From CAYUCY01 sp964443525 (GTDB lineage Bacteria; Pseudomonadota; Alphaproteobacteria; Caedimonadales; Caedimonadaceae): DNA of 26,399 bases. Made by a program: the position numbers and the translations under genes. Every line of letters starts with the position of its first letter. Within the stretch, counting starts at the first letter, position 1. Of this stretch, positions 7,258 through 14,760 are shown one piece after another. The stretch lies in the NCBI GenBank assembly GCA_964443525.1, contig CAYUCY010000015.1, positions 1-26,399 of the forward strand, given 5' to 3'. The notes beneath the pieces were generated by a model. It was not told where the DNA came from. It saw nothing but the letters and a program-made list of their open reading frames with translations, and searched no databases.

Positions 7258-8149
7258 TTTTGATCCTTAAGGCCATCTCATAGATTTCTTTTCTCGGGCG
7301 TTTGGTTTTTTTCTGAATCTCTTTAACGGCCTCTTTCAGGCTTAAGTGTTTCAGAGCTTTTCTAACGAAGCCTTCCAGATCTATAGAATCCGACTCTTTC
7401 TTTTTTCCTTCGATAAGAAGGACGATCTCTCCTTTCGGCATTCCGTGCATTTCATAATGTGAGATAAGATCTTCGAGAGCTCCTCGTCTGACTTCTTCAA
7501 ATTTTTTGGTGAGTTCTCGGGCAACCGCCGCTTGACGATTTCCCAAAATCCTTAAACAGATTTTGAGCGTTTTTAGAAGTCTTTGAGGGGACTCATAAAA
7601 AAGAAGGGTTGCGGAACTTCCCGCATAATCTTCCAAAAGAGATTCGGCAGGCCCTGGCTTGGACGGCAGGAAGCCTATGAAACAAAAGGGGTGAGGAGGA
7701 AGTCCGCTCAAGGTGAGAGCTGTGACAGCCGCATTCGCTCCAGGCAAGGACGTTACGTAAAATCCTTCTTCAACGGCCGCCTTGACAAGCTTGTAACCGG
7801 GGTCGGAAATCAGGGGCGTACCCGCGTCACTGATGAGAGCGACTCTCTTGCCTTCTTTTAAGGATTCCAAAATGCGGGGCCTAACTTCATCGGCATTATG
7901 GTCATGGTATGTCTTCAGAGATTTTTTAATCGAATAAGCGTCCAGTAATTTTCGGCTGACACGAGTGTCTTCGCAGTAGATGATGTCCGCAAGCTCAAAA
8001 AGGGCCAGAGCCCTTAAGGTAATATCCTCCAAGTTTCCAATGGGGGTTGCAATCAAATAAAGGCCTGGGGGATATTTACAAGCCGCTTGAGTTTCGCTAG
8101 GCTTTGAAGGCAATTTTGTCCCATGCGCATCGGAGGAAAAACGTGTCAT
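7247..8149 (-). CDS. rsmI: 16S rRNA (cytidine(1402)-2'-O)-methyltransferase
   Basis: Methylates the ribose of C1402 in 16S rRNA using S-adenosylmethionine, working in the decoding centre with RsmH. About 300 residues. Tetrapyrrole-methylase fold motifs: GLYLIATPIGNLEDIT near residue 29, CEDTRVSRKLLD, SDAGTPLISDPGYKLV, SLPGANAAVTAL and the family C-terminal extension rich in Lys (KALKHLSLKEAVKEI). The ATG at 8149 gives an N-terminal tail longer than usual before GLYLI. It also overlaps the divergent lpoA start by 7 nt, so the true start may be further in (a TTG near 8113). First gene of the rsmI-yraN-BON operon. Confidence 0.95.
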   Translation of the reverse strand: MTRFSSDAHGTKLPSKPSETQAACKYPPGLYLIATPIGNLEDITLRALALFELADIIYCEDTRVSRKLLDAYSIKKSLKTYHDHNADEVRPRILESLKEGKRVALISDAGTPLISDPGYKLVKAAVEEGFYVTSLPGANAAVTALTLSGLPPHPFCFIGFLPSKPGPAESLLEDYAGSSATLLFYESPQRLLKTLKICLRILGNRQAAVARELTKKFEEVRRGALEDLISHYEMHGMPKGEIVLLIEGKKKESDSIDLEGFVRKALKHLSLKEAVKEIQKKTKRPRKEIYEMALRIKNDG

Positions 8150-9303
8150 TGATCAATTCCCGAAAAGCCCTATGGCTTTTTCTCTTTTCTGCCCTGTTCC
8201 TGAGCGGTTGTCAAACTATGATAGAGGAAGAGTCCGTCCCCCAAAAGCCTCTCTCTCAAAAGCGCATGCTTCCCTCCATGAAACCCATCCAAGCAAAAGC
8301 TGTGAAAGTCGCCCTCCTTTTGCCTCTGACAGGACAACATGCCTCTCTCGGTCGAGCTATGAAAGAGGCAGCCGAGCAAAGCCTTTTCGAGAATGCGGAT
8401 GAATCTCTTGAACTGACCATCAAAGATACGGCGGGAACAGCAGAAGGTGCAAAGGCCGCCCTCAAGAGTCTTGAGAGGGATTCCGTGAAGGCCATCTTAG
8501 GCCCCGTTTTTGCTTATGAAGTTCGGGCCATTGCTGGAGATGTACGCACAAAACGCCTCCCTGTTTTTTCTTTTTCTTCCGATCGCTCAGTGGCTGGGGA
8601 CGGTATTTTCAGTCTCGGGTTTTCTCCGAGCGAGCAAGCACGACGAATCGCTCTTTTTGCCAAAAGTAAAGGGCTTGAGCGCCTTGTCGCAATCATACCC
8701 AAAACAGCCTACGGAAAATTAATTTCGGGTGAAGTGCGTCGCCTCTTTAACCAAGGCCAGATTCAGCTTGTGGGCCTTATTGAATATACGGGGAACGGCG
8801 AAAACATCGGTCCTGACCTCGAGATGTTAAAAACCGTTCCCTTCGATGCTCTTCTTCTGCCCGTCACGGGATCCGAGCTTACTCACCTGCGTGAAAACTT
8901 AACATATTATGATTTTCAGATCGGCTCGGCAAGGCTTCTGGGAACGGGCCTTTGGGATAATCCCGATTCTTATCGGGATTCGTTTTTGCAAGGAGCCTGG
9001 TTCGCGGCAAGCGACCCTCAGGAACGAATTGATTTTGAACGGGATCATAAAAAACTCTACAGTGGATCTACCGAGCGTATTTCAACGTTGGCCTATGATG
9101 CGGTTTCTTTGGCGGCTTCATTGATTCGCGAGGATAAACAAAGTCCTTTTAAAAGAGCTTCTATCGTTCATGAACGAGGGTTTTCGGGAATTGACGGCGT
9201 CTTTCGCCTCAAGACTGATGGGACGACCGAACGAGGGCTTGCGGTCTTAGAGATTACCCCCGAAGGACCTAAAGTTGTTGGTCCCGCCCCCGATCACTTT
9301 TAA
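8143..9303 (+). CDS. LpoA-like penicillin-binding-protein activator lipoprotein
   Basis: About 386 residues. The GTG start at 8143 is chosen because GGAGG lies six bases upstream (8132-8136) and it places a lipoprotein signal directly at the N-terminus: basic residues, a hydrophobic run, lipobox LSGC with Cys23. An ATG at 8104 lacks such a site. The rest is a periplasmic-binding type I fold (VKVALLLPLTGQHASLGRAMKEAAEQ near 45, KAILGPVFAYEV, a C-terminal SGIDGVFRLKTDG). Alphaproteobacterial proteins of this kind next to rsmI are annotated as activators of peptidoglycan synthases by analogy with E. coli LpoA; amino-acid binding is the other possibility for the fold. Divergent from rsmI, and overlapping the grpE stop by 4 nt. 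Confidence 0.85.
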   Translation: MSLINSRKALWLFLFSALFLSGCQTMIEEESVPQKPLSQKRMLPSMKPIQAKAVKVALLLPLTGQHASLGRAMKEAAEQSLFENADESLELTIKDTAGTAEGAKAALKSLERDSVKAILGPVFAYEVRAIAGDVRTKRLPVFSFSSDRSVAGDGIFSLGFSPSEQARRIALFAKSKGLERLVAIIPKTAYGKLISGEVRRLFNQGQIQLVGLIEYTGNGENIGPDLEMLKTVPFDALLLPVTGSELTHLRENLTYYDFQIGSARLLGTGLWDNPDSYRDSFLQGAWFAASDPQERIDFERDHKKLYSGSTERISTLAYDAVSLAASLIREDKQSPFKRASIVHERGFSGIDGVFRLKTDGTTERGLAVLEITPEGPKVVGPAPDHF

Positions 9304-9857
9304 GAAGTTTTTTGGTCTTTTCCTTTTGAGACTCCTACAAGGGCGGGCCTCAAGAGCCTCTCATGAAGAGTGTAGCCTGCTTGCATCACGTGCATGACAT
9401 GACCTTCCCCGTGGTCGTCTGACGCTGCTTCGAACATGGCCTGATGAAAATTATGGTCAAATTTCTCTCCCAGAGGATGAATTTTTTTGATGCCGTATTT
9501 CTCGAGCGTCTTAAGAAGATCTTTTTCCGTCATCAAAATCCCTTCCTTGAGGGATTTAACTTCCGGAGAAAGGTCCTTGTCCTCTCCTTTGATGGTCTCA
9601 AGAGCTCTGTTTAAATTATCAACCACTGACACTAGGTCCCTGGCAAAGTTGGCGATGGCATACTTTACCGTCTCCTCCTTTTCTTTTTGAGTGCGCTTTC
9701 GGGTGTTTTCCGTCTCTGCCATTGCTCTCAATAGTTGATCTTTGAGCTCCGCAATTTTCTTCTCAAGGTCTTCTTCGACGAGCTTGGGTGATTCTACTTT
9801 CTGAGCTATTTCTTCTTTTTCTTTATGATTTTTCAGATCGATTTTTTTCTTCGACAT
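9300..9857 (-). CDS. grpE: Nucleotide exchange factor GrpE
   Basis: DnaK co-chaperone that releases ADP and substrate. About 185 residues. N-terminal charged, coiled-coil-prone region (Lys/Glu-rich, 1-45) into DQLLRAMAETENTRKRTQKE, then VVDNLNRALE and the C-terminal beta domain GIKKIHPLGEKFDHNFHQAM and GYTLHERLLRPALVGVSKG. The start ATG at 9857 has AGGAG seven bases upstream, overlapping the hrcA stop region; a GTG at 9875 would lie inside hrcA without a site. Ten bases separate it from hrcA, so they form a heat-shock operon. dnaK/dnaJ are not in the window. Confidence 0.97.
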   Translation of the reverse strand: MSKKKIDLKNHKEKEEIAQKVESPKLVEEDLEKKIAELKDQLLRAMAETENTRKRTQKEKEETVKYAIANFARDLVSVVDNLNRALETIKGEDKDLSPEVKSLKEGILMTEKDLLKTLEKYGIKKIHPLGEKFDHNFHQAMFEAASDDHGEGHVMHVMQAGYTLHERLLRPALVGVSKGKDQKTS

Positions 9858-9867
9858 GGTGATCTCC

Positions 9868-10905
9868 TTATTCACTTAATGCTTTTTGAATGAGTTGGGC
9901 CGTGTAGTCAACCATCGGAATGATCCGGGCATAATGAATATGCGTGGGACCGATGACGCCGATTGCTCCTACAATCTGTTCTCGCTTATTTCTATAAGGG
10001 GCGATGACTATCGAGCATCCCGACATGGAAAAGAGATGATTTCGGGCGCCTAGAAAAATTTGGACGCCTTCAGCTTCAATCGAAGCCTCCAGAAGTTTGA
10101 GGAAGTTCTCTCTCGACTCTAATCCCTGAAAGATCAATCTAAGACGTTCTAAGTCTTCCTGAGGATCTACGTCGTTCAAGAGATATGATTGACCACGAAT
10201 CAGGAGAGAGCTTTCACTGTCGTCGTGGGTCCACACGGCGAGGCCTTCCTCGACAACTTTTTTTGAAAGGGCATCGATAGCATTTTGATGGTCCTGCAGT
10301 TCTTTGAGAACCATCTGTTTGACATCGGATAAGGTTCGCCCCTGAAGACGGGCATTCAGATAATTCCCCGCTTCAATGAGAGCCGAGACGGGCAGATTTA
10401 AAGGGAACTCGATGAGCCTGTTTTCCACATGACCGTCTTCGGTGACTAGGACAACCAAGGTGCGTCCGCCCCCAAGGGCCACGAATTCGATATGTTTCAG
10501 GGTTGTTTCCTGTTTGGGCGCAATCACGACGCCCGCGCACTTTGAAAGACCTGAGAGCGCGGTGACCATATCATCAAGAACCGTTTCTAGATTTTTTCCG
10601 TGAAGGTGAGACCGTTCTGCCAAATGCTCGCGATCGGTTGCGGCCAATTCACCCACTTGAAGAAGTCCGTTGACGAAAAGCTTCAACCCGTCAAGAGTTG
10701 GAAGTCTGCCTGAGCTTGTGTGGGGGGAGTAAAGAAGGCCTGCTTTTTCCAGTTGAGACATGATGTTTCGAATTGTGGCTGAAGAAAGAGAGGTTCCCAA
10801 ACGATCAGAAAGAGCACGAGATCCGACGGGGGATCCCGTCTGGCAATAGGCATCTACAATCATTCGAAAGATCTCGCGGGATCTCTCGTTCAACTGCTCT
10901 AACAT
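9868..10905 (-). CDS. hrcA: Heat-inducible transcription repressor HrcA
   Basis: Represses chaperone genes by binding CIRCE elements; its activity depends on GroEL. 345 residues, full length. The N-terminal winged helix is visible (SREIFRMIVDAYCQTGSPVG, then SSATIRNIMSQLEKAGLLYSPHTSSGR), followed by the central inserted domain and the C-terminal GAF-like part (ANxIGAIGVIGPTHIHYAR-type end: GAIGVIGPTHIHYARIIPMV). It leads the hrcA-grpE operon. No CIRCE (TTAGCACTC / GAGTGCTAA) is visible upstream, so it is probably not self-repressed through that element here; its targets may be groESL or dnaK elsewhere. Confidence 0.97.
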   Translation of the reverse strand: MLEQLNERSREIFRMIVDAYCQTGSPVGSRALSDRLGTSLSSATIRNIMSQLEKAGLLYSPHTSSGRLPTLDGLKLFVNGLLQVGELAATDREHLAERSHLHGKNLETVLDDMVTALSGLSKCAGVVIAPKQETTLKHIEFVALGGGRTLVVLVTEDGHVENRLIEFPLNLPVSALIEAGNYLNARLQGRTLSDVKQMVLKELQDHQNAIDALSKKVVEEGLAVWTHDDSESSLLIRGQSYLLNDVDPQEDLERLRLIFQGLESRENFLKLLEASIEAEGVQIFLGARNHLFSMSGCSIVIAPYRNKREQIVGAIGVIGPTHIHYARIIPMVDYTAQLIQKALSE

Positions 10906-10931
10906 GATAAAACCTTTTCAATCTCTTTTAA

Positions 10932-10960
10932 AATGTAGTAACGGTGAAGGAAATCGTCAA
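10932..10960 (-). promoter_or_regulatory. Candidate sigma-70 promoter of hrcA-grpE
   Basis: On the minus strand TTGACG (10955-10960) and TACATT (10932-10937) are separated by 17 nt, about 27 nt upstream of the hrcA ATG. The divergent rph gene starts at 10992, so this intergenic region carries both control regions. Confidence 0.6.
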
Positions 10961-10991
10961 TATTTTCAATTTTAGGAAAGGATTTTCTCAA

Positions 10992-11711
10992 ATGCGTCCT
11001 TCGGGCAGAACAGCAACTCAAATCCGAGACATTCGTCTTGAAGCAGGATTTTCAAAATATGCGGAAGGCTCTTGTATGACCCGATTCGGGAATACCCACG
11101 TCCTTTGTACGGCAACCGTTGAAGAGCGTGTACCTCCTTTCTTAAAAGGAACGGGAACGGGGTGGATTACGGCCGAATACGGGATGTTGCCGAGGTCTAC
11201 ACAAACGCGAACGGATCGAGAGGCCGCTCGAGGCAAACAAACGGGGAGAACTCAGGAAATTCAACGGCTGATCGGAAGGTCTCTAAGGGCCGTTATCGAC
11301 TTGGAGGCTTTAGGAGAGCGCCAAATCAAGATCGATTGTGATGTTATTCAAGCAGACGGAGGAACACGCACGGCAGCGATTACGGGGTCTTTTGTCGCGC
11401 TACATCAAGCTCTTCAAACCCTTCAAGATCAAAAGATTTTAACAATGCTGCCCCTCAAGGATCATGTGGCGGCAGTTTCTTGCGGTCTCTATCAGGGCCA
11501 GGCCGTCCTTGATCTCGATTATCTTGAAGATAGTCAAGCGGAGTCTGATGCAAACTTTGTGCTCACGGGACGAGGTGGAATCGTGGAGATTCAAGCAACC
11601 GCCGAAAAGAATCCCTATCACGAGGAGGATTTTTTGAGCATGTTGGAGCTTGCAAGAGACGGATGTGATTATCTTGTTAAACTACAAAAGAAAGTTCTGG
11701 GAATCGCATGA
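10992..11711 (+). CDS. rph: Ribonuclease PH
   Basis: Phosphorolytic 3'-5' exoribonuclease that trims tRNA 3' ends in a hexameric ring. About 239 residues, typical. Family blocks: MRPSGRTATQIRDIRLEAGF, GWITAEYGMLPRSTQTR, REAARGKQTGRTQEIQRLIG, CDVIQADGGTRTAAITG and DLDYLEDSQAESDANFV. The ATG at 10992 matches the family N-terminus and has AGGAAAGGA upstream; an ATG-less extension to 10944 does not. Its stop overlaps the rdgB ATG (ATGA at 11708-11711), indicating translational coupling. The rph-rdgB pair next to hrcA-grpE is a common alphaproteobacterial arrangement. Confidence 0.97.
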   Translation: MRPSGRTATQIRDIRLEAGFSKYAEGSCMTRFGNTHVLCTATVEERVPPFLKGTGTGWITAEYGMLPRSTQTRTDREAARGKQTGRTQEIQRLIGRSLRAVIDLEALGERQIKIDCDVIQADGGTRTAAITGSFVALHQALQTLQDQKILTMLPLKDHVAAVSCGLYQGQAVLDLDYLEDSQAESDANFVLTGRGGIVEIQATAEKNPYHEEDFLSMLELARDGCDYLVKLQKKVLGIA

Positions 11712-12313
11712 CTCTTTTCCCTGAAAAGACCCTTGTCCTGGCGTCGACAAACAAGGGAAAGCTCTTTGAGATGCAACAGGTTCTTTTAGGGATCGACTTA
11801 AAAATTACGTCTGCAAGTGATTACACCCTTCCGGAAATTGAAGAGACGGGCACCACGTTCGAGGAAAATGCTCTTTTAAAGGCAAAAACATGTGTCGATT
11901 TGACGGGACTTGCTTGTCTTTCGGATGATTCAGGTCTCGAGATTGAGGCTTTGGGAGGAGCACCAGGACTTTTCTCAGCCAGGTTTGCGGCCGAGCACGG
12001 CGGGTTCTCACAAACATTTCAGTACTTACAGACCCTCGGTTCAGTTGCCGAAAATCCGAAAGCGCGCATGAAATGCGTTCTTGCTTTAGTCCTTCCGTCA
12101 GGAGGCTCTTTCTTTTTCGAAGGAGTCATCGAAGGTGCCCTCGTTTTTCCGCCGAGAGAAGGAAGACAGTTCGGGTATGACCCGATTTTTATGCCTCAAG
12201 GATTCCAAAAAACCTTTTCTCAGATGACGGCAGAAGAAAAAAGCCTCATCTCCCATCGAGGCAAGGCCCTTCAAATGCTAAAGACCTTCCTCACAGAAGG
12301 TCTTTACAATTAA
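11708..12313 (+). CDS. rdgB: dITP/XTP pyrophosphatase (HAM1/RdgB)
   Basis: Hydrolyses non-canonical purine triphosphates (dITP, XTP) to monophosphates, keeping them out of DNA and RNA. 201 residues, full length. Motifs: LASTNKGKLFEMQQ (near 11), EIEETGTTFEENALLKAK, LSDDSGLEIEALGGAPGLFSARFA with the catalytic Asp pair, FGYDPIFMP and the terminal SHRGKALQ. It overlaps rph by 4 nt. The last codons form a hairpin (12280-12305) that runs almost into the stop codon. Confidence 0.97.
   Translation: MTLFPEKTLVLASTNKGKLFEMQQVLLGIDLKITSASDYTLPEIEETGTTFEENALLKAKTCVDLTGLACLSDDSGLEIEALGGAPGLFSARFAAEHGGFSQTFQYLQTLGSVAENPKARMKCVLALVLPSGGSFFFEGVIEGALVFPPREGRQFGYDPIFMPQGFQKTFSQMTAEEKSLISHRGKALQMLKTFLTEGLYN
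12280..12305 (+). terminator. Hairpin at the end of rdgB
   Basis: A perfect 10-bp stem: AAAGACCTTC (12280-12289) pairs with GAAGGTCTTT (12296-12305), loop CTCACA. It lies in the last codons of rdgB, a few bases before the TAA. Only TTT plus AT-rich sequence follows, so it may be an imperfect terminator, an mRNA-end stabiliser, or an attenuator separating rph-rdgB from hsp20. Confidence 0.5.
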
Positions 12314-12362
12314 AATACAAAGGTACACACTAAAAAAGATCACAAGAAAAAGGAGACGAATC

Positions 12363-12809
12363 ATGGCATTTCATCCTCTTTTCCCGTTCGGATCCAAGTC
12401 TTCTTCCGAAGCATCTGATCCTTTCAAGGATTTCGAAGAATTTTTTCATTGGAGAAACTTTAAAGACTGGCAAAGTCAGATCAAGATCGACCTGAAAGAA
12501 ACGAATGGGGGGCTTGAGCTTAAGGCGGAGGTCCCCGGTGTTAACGAAGAAGATATCGAATTAACGCTGGATCAAGGAACGTTGACGATTACAGGTCACA
12601 GAAAAGAAGAATCTAAAAAAGAGGGAGAAAATTTCCATTTTATGGAAAGACGATACGGCGTGATTTCCAGAACCGTCCGACTTCCTTTCGACCCTGATCC
12701 CGGCAGCGTTGTAGCCTCGCTCGAGAAGGGAGTTCTTTCTATCACTATGCCGCGGCCGAAAGATCAAAAATCTCAGCGTAATAAAATCAAGATAAGACGC
12801 AAGGATTAA
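12363..12809 (+). CDS. Small heat-shock protein, Hsp20 (alpha-crystallin domain)
   Basis: ATP-independent holdase chaperone. 148 residues, normal. A short N-terminal region ending FFHWRNFKDWQ is followed by the alpha-crystallin domain (about 40-140): IKIDLKETNGGLELKAEVPG, NEEDIELTLDQGTLTITGHR, then RTVRLPFDPDPGS and LEKGVLSITMPRP; the tail is basic. AGGAG lies seven bases before the ATG. It lies between rdgB and hemW, both flanked by hairpins, so it may be an independent heat-inducible unit. No ROSE- or fourU-type thermometer could be recognised in its 50-nt leader. Confidence 0.95.
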   Translation: MAFHPLFPFGSKSSSEASDPFKDFEEFFHWRNFKDWQSQIKIDLKETNGGLELKAEVPGVNEEDIELTLDQGTLTITGHRKEESKKEGENFHFMERRYGVISRTVRLPFDPDPGSVVASLEKGVLSITMPRPKDQKSQRNKIKIRRKD

Positions 12810-12824
12810 CCCTTTTCCTTGCGT
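12797..12824 (+). terminator. Hairpin across the hsp20 stop codon
   Basis: ACGCAAGGA (12797-12805) pairs perfectly with TCCTTGCGT (12816-12824) around a 10-nt loop that contains the hsp20 stop codon. No T-run follows, so it is not a textbook terminator; an mRNA-stabilising 3' end or weak terminator is likely. Confidence 0.45.
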
Positions 12825-12871
12825 TAAGGTGCTAAAGGCGCTAGGGAGAATCTGAACAAAGGATTCTCGGT

Positions 12872-14005
12872 ATGGACACGCTTTCTCTTTACATTCACTG
12901 GCCATTTTGTGCCTCTAAGTGCCCTTATTGTGACTTTAACAGCCATGTGCGAGCTAAGATCGAGGAAAATGTTTGGCAAGCGGCTCTTCTCCAGGATCTT
13001 CGCTCAATGGCTGAAAAAACAAAGGGGCGAACTCTTAAGTCGATCTTCTTTGGGGGTGGCACGCCCTCCCTTATGGCGCCATCCACAGTCTCAGCCCTGA
13101 TTGAAGAAGCCTCTCGTCAATGGACGCCGGCTCTCGATCTCGAGATTACGTTGGAGGCCAATCCGAATTCCGTTGAGGCGAGAAAGTTTAGGGCTTTCAA
13201 ACAGGCAGGGGTGAATCGGGTTTCCCTCGGCATTCAATCGTTAAGAGAGACAGACCTTAAAGTTCTCGGACGCCTTCACGGTGTTGAAGAGGCAAAAGAA
13301 GCTATTCGGATAGCCTCATCCCTCTTTGATCGGTTTTCTTTTGATCTGATCTACGCCCGTCATCAACAAACTTTGAAGGAGTGGAAAGAAGAACTTAACG
13401 AAGCCTTGAAGATGGCTTCTGGTCACCTTTCCCTTTATCAGCTGACAATCGAGCCCGGAACGGCTTATTATACTCTTCATGAACGAGGAGCGATTTTGAC
13501 ACCGGGAGAGGACCTCGCAGCCGACTTTTATGACCTCACGCAAGAATTGACAGGGAAGGCCGGTCTCCCGGCTTATGAGATTTCGAATCACGCTCGTGGT
13601 GCAGATGAAGAATCCCGACATAACCTTGCCTATTGGCGGAGTGAGGACTATGCGGGGATCGGCCCTGGTGCGCACGGGAGGCTCACCATGGGAGAACGAC
13701 GTTTTGCAACTAAAGGGTATCGAGCGCCCGAAACCTGGCTTGATCATGTAAAGCGAAAAGGATCGGGCCTTGAGGAAGAAGTCGTCCTTGAGCCTCGTGA
13801 GATTTTTAAAGAAAAGCTGATGATGGGATTACGGTTAAAGGAAGGTGTTTCTCTGCCTCCGGGTGCTTTTTTTGAAGAAGGGGTTCTTCTCTTTCTCCTC
13901 GAAGAAGATCTCTTAATGTTAGAAAACGGCCGGCTCCGAACAACCTCGAAAGGCCGGCTTTGTCTGAACGGTATCCTTTCTTACCTCTTCTCGAAGATGA
14001 GATAA
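12872..14005 (+). CDS. hemW: Radical-SAM heme chaperone HemW
   Basis: HemN-like radical SAM protein that binds and transfers heme rather than oxidising coproporphyrinogen. About 377 residues. The [4Fe-4S] motif is CASKCPYCDF (Cys13, 17, 20) with Phe after CPYCD as in HemW, lacking the extra Cys seen in HemN. GGGTPS (about 62-67), LEANPNS, RVSLGIQS, then the HemN C-terminal domain (YEISNHA, HNLAYW, GIGPGAHGR). AAGGA lies upstream of the ATG. Older annotations would call it coproporphyrinogen III oxidase; the Cys pattern argues for HemW. rdgB-hemW neighbourhood is common in bacteria, here with hsp20 in between. Confidence 0.93.
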   Translation: MDTLSLYIHWPFCASKCPYCDFNSHVRAKIEENVWQAALLQDLRSMAEKTKGRTLKSIFFGGGTPSLMAPSTVSALIEEASRQWTPALDLEITLEANPNSVEARKFRAFKQAGVNRVSLGIQSLRETDLKVLGRLHGVEEAKEAIRIASSLFDRFSFDLIYARHQQTLKEWKEELNEALKMASGHLSLYQLTIEPGTAYYTLHERGAILTPGEDLAADFYDLTQELTGKAGLPAYEISNHARGADEESRHNLAYWRSEDYAGIGPGAHGRLTMGERRFATKGYRAPETWLDHVKRKGSGLEEEVVLEPREIFKEKLMMGLRLKEGVSLPPGAFFEEGVLLFLLEEDLLMLENGRLRTTSKGRLCLNGILSYLFSKMR

Positions 14006-14760
14006 GCATTCAATCGCATATTGTATCTCGTTCGAGGTCATCAGAATTTAGAGAGTATAATTTTGAATTTCCTCATGTTGATTCTCTTTCTCTGCAAATT
14101 TACATTGACATCTTACTTTTTTGGCAGCACTTAACAAAACATAGATATGAAAGCGTCCTGGTAGGATTGAAAGATTTGAGGGATTAAGAGGCTAGAGGAA
14201 AGGGGAAGAGAGAAGTCGATCCTTCTCAAGGACCGGGAACCTGCTTGAGTCTTTCGCCTAACTTTCGTAAGATTTCGTCTCGTGCGAGCAGTGTCGCTCT
14301 TGATCAAGGGCATTTAGTCTTTCCCTGTAAAAAAACCGATTTTTTAGGGATCCCCCCCCTGTGAGAGTTGGCCCAATCATCCGTGACAAAGGTTTGATCT
14401 TTTTTGAAGTCACCTGTCTTTGTGAGGCTTGCGTCATGACAGCCACCCAGATGCTAGGCAAGGATTTAACGGCGTACAGGGCCATAGGCTTTCCAGAGCC
14501 AAATTTTGGTTTTTTCCATTCACAAAATGTCCCATTTCATCAATAAAGTGTAGAACTAACCTGCACTTAGGTTTTGGGTTATAAGCCTTATCATAATCTC
14601 CATTACTTTTTGTGTAAGGCAAAAGCAATCATGCTTTCGAAAAGAGATCAAGAAAACACTTCATGGGGCAAGTCCCATGGCTTTCTATGCGTATAAAAAA
14701 ATTGCTTTTTACGTAGCGAGATGCTAGGAATTCTCTAGGTTTGGATACTTTTGGGGAAAA
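14006..14760. other. Gene-poor stretch with possible decayed coding remnants
   Basis: 755 bp without a convincing gene, the longest in the window. On the minus strand short open pieces lie in successive frames: 14434-14628 (ends in DEMGHFVNGKNQNLALES), 14258-14485 (SLPSIWVAVMTQASQRQ) and a piece at about 14230-14300 reading ARDEILRKLGERLKQVPGP then stop. The frame changes look like a decayed gene, but I recognise no family. Small hairpins occur at 14623-14636 and 14662-14679. No tRNA, known ncRNA or IS ends were seen. Confidence 0.4.
14662..14679. repeat. Small inverted repeat upstream of dedA
   Basis: CATGGG (14662-14667) and CCCATG (14674-14679) flank a 6-nt loop, about 80 nt before the dedA start. 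Could be an operator or a leader hairpin; no T-run follows, so not a terminator. Confidence 0.35.

Noticed and set aside
10906..10991. CIRCE element between hrcA and rph
   Set aside because: Neither TTAGCACTC nor GAGTGCTAA, nor a close variant, is present.
12314..12362. RNA thermometer (ROSE or fourU) in the hsp20 leader
   Set aside because: No U-rich or UUGCU-type stretch that could pair with the AGGAG site was seen in the 49-nt leader.
12872..14005. Calling hemW a coproporphyrinogen III oxidase (hemN)
   Set aside because: The radical-SAM motif lacks the additional Cys of HemN and the overall length of 377 matches HemW.
14030..14060. tRNA-like T-loop (GTTCGAGGTC)
   Set aside because: No acceptor stem, anticodon arm or CCA-proximal pairing could be found around it.
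13960..14187. Plus-strand ORF overlapping the hemW end
   Set aside because: Starts inside hemW, has no ribosome site and shows no recognisable domain.
14352..14359. Eight-base C run as a phase-variation tract
   Set aside because: It is short, lies in non-coding sequence and is not near a promoter I can identify.
14361..14546. Plus-strand 61-residue ORF in the 14-kb gap
   Set aside because: No ribosome site or known motif, and the opposite strand gives equally plausible pieces; not enough to call a gene.
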